Origin: Longimicrobiales bacterium
GTDB lineage: Bacteria; Gemmatimonadota; Gemmatimonadetes; Longimicrobiales; Gaopeijiaceae
Length of the DNA: 64,000 bases
Assembly: GCA_028822645.1 (NCBI GenBank)
Contig: JAPKDG010000001.1
Span: forward strand, 49,233-113,232
Direction of reading: 5' to 3'
The stretch's first letter is position 1. Each line of letters begins with the position of its first letter. Shown here in pieces: positions 60,233-64,000 of the stretch. A model generated the notes under the pieces. It had not been told where the DNA came from, searched no databases, and saw only the letters and a program-made list of their open reading frames with translations. The translations under genes and the position numbers were made by a program.

Positions 60233-61765
60233 CTACCTTTTAATAGCTTGAGATCCTTGATCAGTCAGGCTCCGATCGTAGTCTACTCTGGTGCTACGTC
60301 CCCGAATGGTCACTCCATTCACAGCCTTAATCACTTTTCCTGCTTCATCCGCCATTACTTCGACTAAAGAGAAAGTTTCTCGGATGTCAATTTTTCCAAA
60401 GGCACTCCCGTCCACTCCTGATTCGCCAGCCAGGACTCCAAGGAGAGTACTAGGTGTTATTTCCTCCAGTTTTCCTATGCTAACGAATAAGCGAGTCCAG
60501 TTGTCTGGGCTGAGAGGTGGTTGGTTCTTGGTGTTTTCTTCTGAGTTGCGGGGCAAAGAAGCTAGGCTTAGGCTAGCTGCACTCAGTTCTATAGGGTCAT
60601 AAATTTCTATCAATGGCTCCAAGATAGCGTAATATGGTGCTAAATCCTGGGAAGTAATTTGGTCTATCAATTGAGTGCGAACCTCTTTCAAGCGAGGGCG
60701 TTGCGATCGTGTCGAAATGTGTAATGGCTGGGTGTTATAAGAAAGATCAGATGTAATTTTATGGAAATGGGGCACCTCTCTGGATAGGAGCAGTACAATG
60801 GCACCTCTCGCTCCGCCGTGACGTTCGTGCATGGCAATAGTGTCTTGAGGACAATCCAAGCTCAGAGTAGTAAGCGATTGCTTTTTACTTAGGGCTGCTA
60901 TTTGGGAGTATGAGTTCTGGTCGTCCATTCCCACCCAAATGCGGGCTTCGGTGTCACCTGGCGTTCCAGCTGTATATCCGTACATCTTAAGAAAATTGAC
61001 AACATCTCCTGCTCGGTCATTGGTATGAACGAAAACCATGAGAGTGCCAGATATTTCCGCTAAGTGTTGGTTGAGCACCGATAGAAGTGCTTCTTCCCTA
61101 TCTTCAGTGGCGATCAAGTAATAGATGCTAGTGGGGCGAGATTCATTAACAGCAACAGGCTGTTTTTGGATGCCAGATATTTCTAGACATTTGGGGATAT
61201 AGCGGGTGACTATCTGCTTCACTGAATTGGTTACAGGAAGGCTGAAAATAATTTTCTGAGTTGTATTGCCAATATACCCCAGAAGTTCTCGTACTGAATC
61301 GAGGTCTGAAGTCACCTCTAGGCTATTTGCCCCGTCGACAACTAGAGTGGCGATATTTTGTGTCGTGAGTAAAGAATTGTTGATAGCGGCGAGTAGTTCG
61401 TGGGGAGTTCCAAAAAGTATATCAGAAGTTTCGGGAGAGGCCCAGTTCCCTCCTAGTGCACTAACAGAGTGACCAGTCGAGCTTGAGAGTCGGCTGATAG
61501 ATTGTGCTAGCCTAGCAGAACTATGTTTGGTGGGAGTTAATATGATTGCGCCGGGACTGCCCAACCCTGGTTCTATTTTTTCAAGAAGCGCTGCTGCGTA
61601 TGCGATAAGAGTTCCTGAACCAGGGCCTGATTCCACGAGAAGATTATTGTTTTTTGCAATTAGCGGAATGATGTTCTGCTGTAGTTCAAAGGGGCTGGCC
61701 ATTCCTGCAGCAGCCAACGCTTCAATTAGACGTGCTGATAGACCTAAGTCTTGAAAGGATTTCAT
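60233..61765 (-). CDS. DEAD-box-like RNA-binding protein with degenerate helicase motifs
   Basis: The 510-residue protein has the layout of a DbpA/CsdA-type DEAD-box helicase. It has an N-terminal segment with SPFELQQNIIPL like the Q motif, two RecA-like domains, and a C-terminal DbpA-type RNA-recognition domain (about 425-500, RLFVSIGKLEEITPSTLLGV). The catalytic motifs are altered: Walker A reads ESGPGSGTLIAY with Lys lost, motif II reads VVDGANSLE instead of DEAD, and motif III reads SLPVTN instead of SAT. It therefore probably cannot hydrolyse ATP and may act as an RNA-binding scaffold. TAATG joins it to the gene before it. Confidence 0.8.
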   Translation of the reverse strand: MKSFQDLGLSARLIEALAAAGMASPFELQQNIIPLIAKNNNLLVESGPGSGTLIAYAAALLEKIEPGLGSPGAIILTPTKHSSARLAQSISRLSSSTGHSVSALGGNWASPETSDILFGTPHELLAAINNSLLTTQNIATLVVDGANSLEVTSDLDSVRELLGYIGNTTQKIIFSLPVTNSVKQIVTRYIPKCLEISGIQKQPVAVNESRPTSIYYLIATEDREEALLSVLNQHLAEISGTLMVFVHTNDRAGDVVNFLKMYGYTAGTPGDTEARIWVGMDDQNSYSQIAALSKKQSLTTLSLDCPQDTIAMHERHGGARGAIVLLLSREVPHFHKITSDLSYNTQPLHISTRSQRPRLKEVRTQLIDQITSQDLAPYYAILEPLIEIYDPIELSAASLSLASLPRNSEENTKNQPPLSPDNWTRLFVSIGKLEEITPSTLLGVLAGESGVDGSAFGKIDIRETFSLVEVMADEAGKVIKAVNGVTIRGRSTRVDYDRSLTDQGSQAIKR

Positions 61766-62067
61766 TAGGTGGGATCTCCTGACCCTCTACCGGGACGATC
61801 TCCTGGCTCGTAAGGAAGTTCTGTTAGAAATTTTTGAATTTCGTAGTCTATCCTTGAAGTCCTTAGTCGATCAGTTGTGGCAGTGACACTTGTGTAGGGT
61901 CCATGTCTGTGTAGGGTTAAAATAACTGTACCTTCCTTTCCTGCGTACGAGACGTTTTCGGTAGAGTGATCCAATCTTTCTAAACCAATGGTTTGGGGTA
62001 AAAGATTATCTGCCTTCTCAAGGACGTCCGTAGGAGATAGGATAGTTTTTCTCTGATAGTCTGCCAT
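61765..62067 (-). CDS. Hypothetical protein, 100 residues
   Basis: The product probably starts at ATG 62067 (MADYQRKTILSPTDVLEKAD), seven bases after the preceding stop; an open frame reaches 62124 but overlaps that gene. It contains VILTLHRHGPYTSVTATTDR and a Pro/Gly-rich charged tail ending SGDPT. No signal peptide or known domain is recognised. Its stop overlaps the start of the DEAD-box-like gene (TAATG), so all three genes here appear to be one operon. Confidence 0.6.
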   Translation of the reverse strand: MADYQRKTILSPTDVLEKADNLLPQTIGLERLDHSTENVSYAGKEGTVILTLHRHGPYTSVTATTDRLRTSRIDYEIQKFLTELPYEPGDRPGRGSGDPT

Positions 62068-62074
62068 AAGTCTT

Positions 62075-62695
62075 TTATGGTTGAGGGTACCTGTTGTGAT
62101 CACTTGATAGAGTGATTCCTGCACGCTTTAGGAACTCCCGAAGTTCGCGGATATTAGTTGGTCCTTCAAGGTTACCTGCTTCAGTTCTCAGCATAGGAGT
62201 ATTTTTGATCCCTTCGTCTTGTGCTTCGAGACCGAGTCGCAGGACTTCTTCGGAGTATCGATCAACATCTAAGGTGGCCTTGCACTCGCTCGGGTCTAAT
62301 CCCGAGTTGGAAGCTATGGCCACCAGTATATCGATCCGTCCGATATCGAGATGTCTTTGAAAATAAGCCTCGAAGATCTCCTTGTGTATCGATCGTTCGA
62401 AGCCGTTCTCTTTGGCGTACAATCGGAGTTCATGTGCCTTGCGGCTCCACGGTGGTGAGGTTGGGTAAGTGCACTTGAAATTGTTCTCCTCTCCCAATTG
62501 CTGAATTTTTTTATTGTAATTAACCCATTCAGGATTGGTGGGATCGATAGGATTGATCGTTGGTGGACATATCTCTAGGGGATGGAGGATTAGATCATGT
62601 TTATCTTCTATCAATTCATCTATCAATTGGTCAATCAGGTATGATCCTGGATCAACGTAGTCAAAATAGAAGATGAGTTTTTTCCCTCTAGTCAT
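62075..62695 (-). CDS. DsbA-family/HCCA-isomerase-like thioredoxin-fold protein
   Basis: The 206-residue product starts KKLIFYFDYVDPGSYLIDQL, the beginning of the DsbA/2-hydroxychromene-2-carboxylate isomerase/FrnE family, where the CxxC is absent and Pro-x-Ser occupies the site. The middle is helical (SRKAHELRLYAKENG, IHKEIFEAYFQRHLDIGRID) and the end has KNTPMLRTEAGNLEGPTN-like residues, the cis-Pro loop. It is probably a cytoplasmic glutathione-transferase-like or isomerase-like protein, not an oxidant. The frame continues upstream to 63097, but that part is antisense to the aminotransferase and is not coding. Confidence 0.8.
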   Translation of the reverse strand: MTRGKKLIFYFDYVDPGSYLIDQLIDELIEDKHDLILHPLEICPPTINPIDPTNPEWVNYNKKIQQLGEENNFKCTYPTSPPWSRKAHELRLYAKENGFERSIHKEIFEAYFQRHLDIGRIDILVAIASNSGLDPSECKATLDVDRYSEEVLRLGLEAQDEGIKNTPMLRTEAGNLEGPTNIRELREFLKRAGITLSSDHNRYPQP

Positions 62696-62794
62696 AGGAA
62701 AATGATCCTTTTTGTTCTTTAGTTTTGGAATATGTGGTCGGTGTCTGAGGGTGGGCTCCCTTGACCTCAGGCAGAGTTTGTGAATATTCGGCAT

Positions 62795-64000
62795 ATGGAA
62801 TTTAGCTCTAATATCGCCAGTTTGCAGCCGTCTGCCACTATTGCCGTTAGTACCTTGGCAAAACAGTTGCGAGCTGAAGGGCGTGATATCATTGATTTGA
62901 GTGCGGGAGAACCGGACTTTGATACTCCCTCTTGGATTGCAGCTGCTGCTATTGCGGGGATAGAGTCCGGTCAAACCAAATATACCCCGGTAGCAGGTAT
63001 CCCTGAATTGAGAAAAGCAGTGGCGGGATACTTGAGCACTGTTTCTAAAGACGAGATAGACTGGGAGGGAGTGGTTGTTTCTTCGGGAGCTAAACATTCT
63101 TTATTCAACACAGCTTTTGCTTGCTTCGGTCCAGGAGATGAAGTGTTGGTAACGACTCCTTATTGGGTCAGTTATCCGGAAATAATTTCATTAAGTAGAG
63201 CGGATTCAGTTTTCGTGTCGGGGAATGAAACAAATAATTTCCTCGTGACCCCAGAAGATTTGGACACCGTCTACACTGACCGGACCAAGGGTCTGATTTT
63301 ATGTTCGCCTTGTAATCCCACTGGTGCTGTATACACCTTGGATCAATTAGAGGCGTTGGCTTGTTGGGCGAAAGAAAGAAATGTGGTGCTTATAGCGGAT
63401 GAAATCTATCGTGAGATCTACTTTGGATCTGACAGATTATATGCACCCAGTGTTTTGGAGCTTCCAAAAGAAAAAAGAGGGAATTGTGTACTGATAGATG
63501 GAGCCTCTAAGAGCTTTGCAATGACAGGATGGAGGATTGGATTCTCGTATTCTGATCCTGAAATTGCAAAGAAATTTGCTTCTATTCAGAGTCATAGCAC
63601 TTCGAATCCTGCAAGCCCTTCCCAAATGGCTGCGCTAGCGGCTTTCGGGGACCCTAAAAGAGCTAGGGAAGAGGTGCGCATAATGAATAAAGCCTTTGTT
63701 CGGAGAAAAAACTTGGTGGCTGACCTGTTACGGGAACGACTTCCCCATCTGAGTTTCGTGGAACCAGAAGGGGCTTTTTATTTCTTTATTAAGATTGACT
63801 CCTTGTTTAGAGAAGGCCGGGCCGGGTCGGTAGATGTATGTTCATGGATCCTTCAGGAAGCTGGAGTCGCGATGGTTCCGGGGTCTGCTTTCGGAGACGA
63901 CCGGTTTGCCAGAATTAGTTTTGCCACTTCGGACGATCTTTTGGTGCAGGCTGTCGGAAGGATAGCGTCTTTGTTAGACAATGGCTCAGCCATTGTCTAA
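62795..64000 (+). CDS. Aspartate/aromatic aminotransferase, class I (AspC/AspAT type I-beta)
   Basis: The 401-residue enzyme starts MEFSSNIASLQPSATIAVST, then DLSAGEPDFDTPSWI, the typical N-terminus of bacterial AspAT subgroup I-beta. Further motifs are CSPCNPTGAVYT, ADEIYREIYFG with the PLP Asp/Tyr, and DGASKSFAMTGWRIGFSYSD with the Schiff-base Lys. It interconverts aspartate or a related amino acid and 2-oxoglutarate. ATG 62795 begins at the conserved residues; GTG 62780 is also in frame. The stop is the last codon of the window. It diverges from the DsbA-like gene across about 100 bases. Confidence 0.92.
   Translation: MEFSSNIASLQPSATIAVSTLAKQLRAEGRDIIDLSAGEPDFDTPSWIAAAAIAGIESGQTKYTPVAGIPELRKAVAGYLSTVSKDEIDWEGVVVSSGAKHSLFNTAFACFGPGDEVLVTTPYWVSYPEIISLSRADSVFVSGNETNNFLVTPEDLDTVYTDRTKGLILCSPCNPTGAVYTLDQLEALACWAKERNVVLIADEIYREIYFGSDRLYAPSVLELPKEKRGNCVLIDGASKSFAMTGWRIGFSYSDPEIAKKFASIQSHSTSNPASPSQMAALAAFGDPKRAREEVRIMNKAFVRRKNLVADLLRERLPHLSFVEPEGAFYFFIKIDSLFREGRAGSVDVCSWILQEAGVAMVPGSAFGDDRFARISFATSDDLLVQAVGRIASLLDNGSAIV

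Noticed and set aside
62696..63097. N-terminal extension of the DsbA-like gene
   Set aside because: This part is antisense to the aminotransferase N-terminus, and the thioredoxin-fold start (KKLIFYFDY) lies at 62695.

Overview
The window holds about 60 densely packed, mostly ordinary chromosomal genes on both strands. No transposase, integrase, phage gene, plasmid gene or CRISPR array was seen. The organism looks like a free-living Gram-negative heterotroph. Evidence is a PorV-like beta-barrel protein, lipoprotein signal peptides, a likely Tat-exported copper oxidase and large secreted BNR-repeat and M28 hydrolases. Base composition looks close to balanced by eye (not computed). The mix of plant-type FabI, secreted M28 peptidases, a 1,030-residue BNR protein and a PorV-like protein suggests a marine Gemmatimonadota-like or other FCB-group bacterium. 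This placement is inference; no 16S rRNA gene is present.

Layout: 1-3.3 kb has the tail of ligA, a cation antiporter, fabI and a class III aminotransferase, followed by tRNA-Glu and tRNA-Val. 3.6-12.9 kb is transport: an NSS symporter facing a BMP-type (nucleoside-like) ABC transporter operon that runs into an SSS symporter with a small membrane partner, then a SufT-like protein and a lipoprotein. 12.9-26.9 kb is mixed: an aromatic-type decarboxylase, CPBP protease, gyrA with a tandem-repeat tail, two M28 peptidases, a MazG-like enzyme, queG and a MORN-like protein.

27.1-33.0 kb is the most distinctive locus: eight same-strand genes, nearly all with overlapping start and stop codons, encoding a dedicated type II fatty-acid/polyketide-like assembly line. 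The order is enoyl reductase, KAS III, FabA, FabZ-like dehydratase, KAS, ACP, PlsC-like acyltransferase and phosphopantetheinyl transferase. It carries its own carrier protein, carrier-activating enzyme and acyl-transfer enzyme, and it is separate from the housekeeping-type fabI at 1.1 kb. A ketoreductase is missing and would have to come from elsewhere.

33.0-44.9 kb has a long-form guaA, a two-gene heme-copper/NO-reductase-like oxidase with unusual active-site residues, an aminotransferase, an RsmC-like methyltransferase and a three-gene 2-oxoacid:ferredoxin oxidoreductase operon behind a good promoter. 44.9-64.0 kb has thiC with an unusual leader (20-codon ORF plus strong hairpin), a BNR protein, a lipoprotein aldolase homologue, a ZIP transporter/multicopper oxidase pair, late heme biosynthesis (PPO and ferrochelatase), a lipoprotein hydrolase, a PorV-like protein, infA, HU, a DEAD-box protein whose catalytic motifs have decayed, and an aspartate aminotransferase. 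Non-ATG starts (TTG, GTG) are common and often have the better ribosome-binding site; these were used to refine starts.
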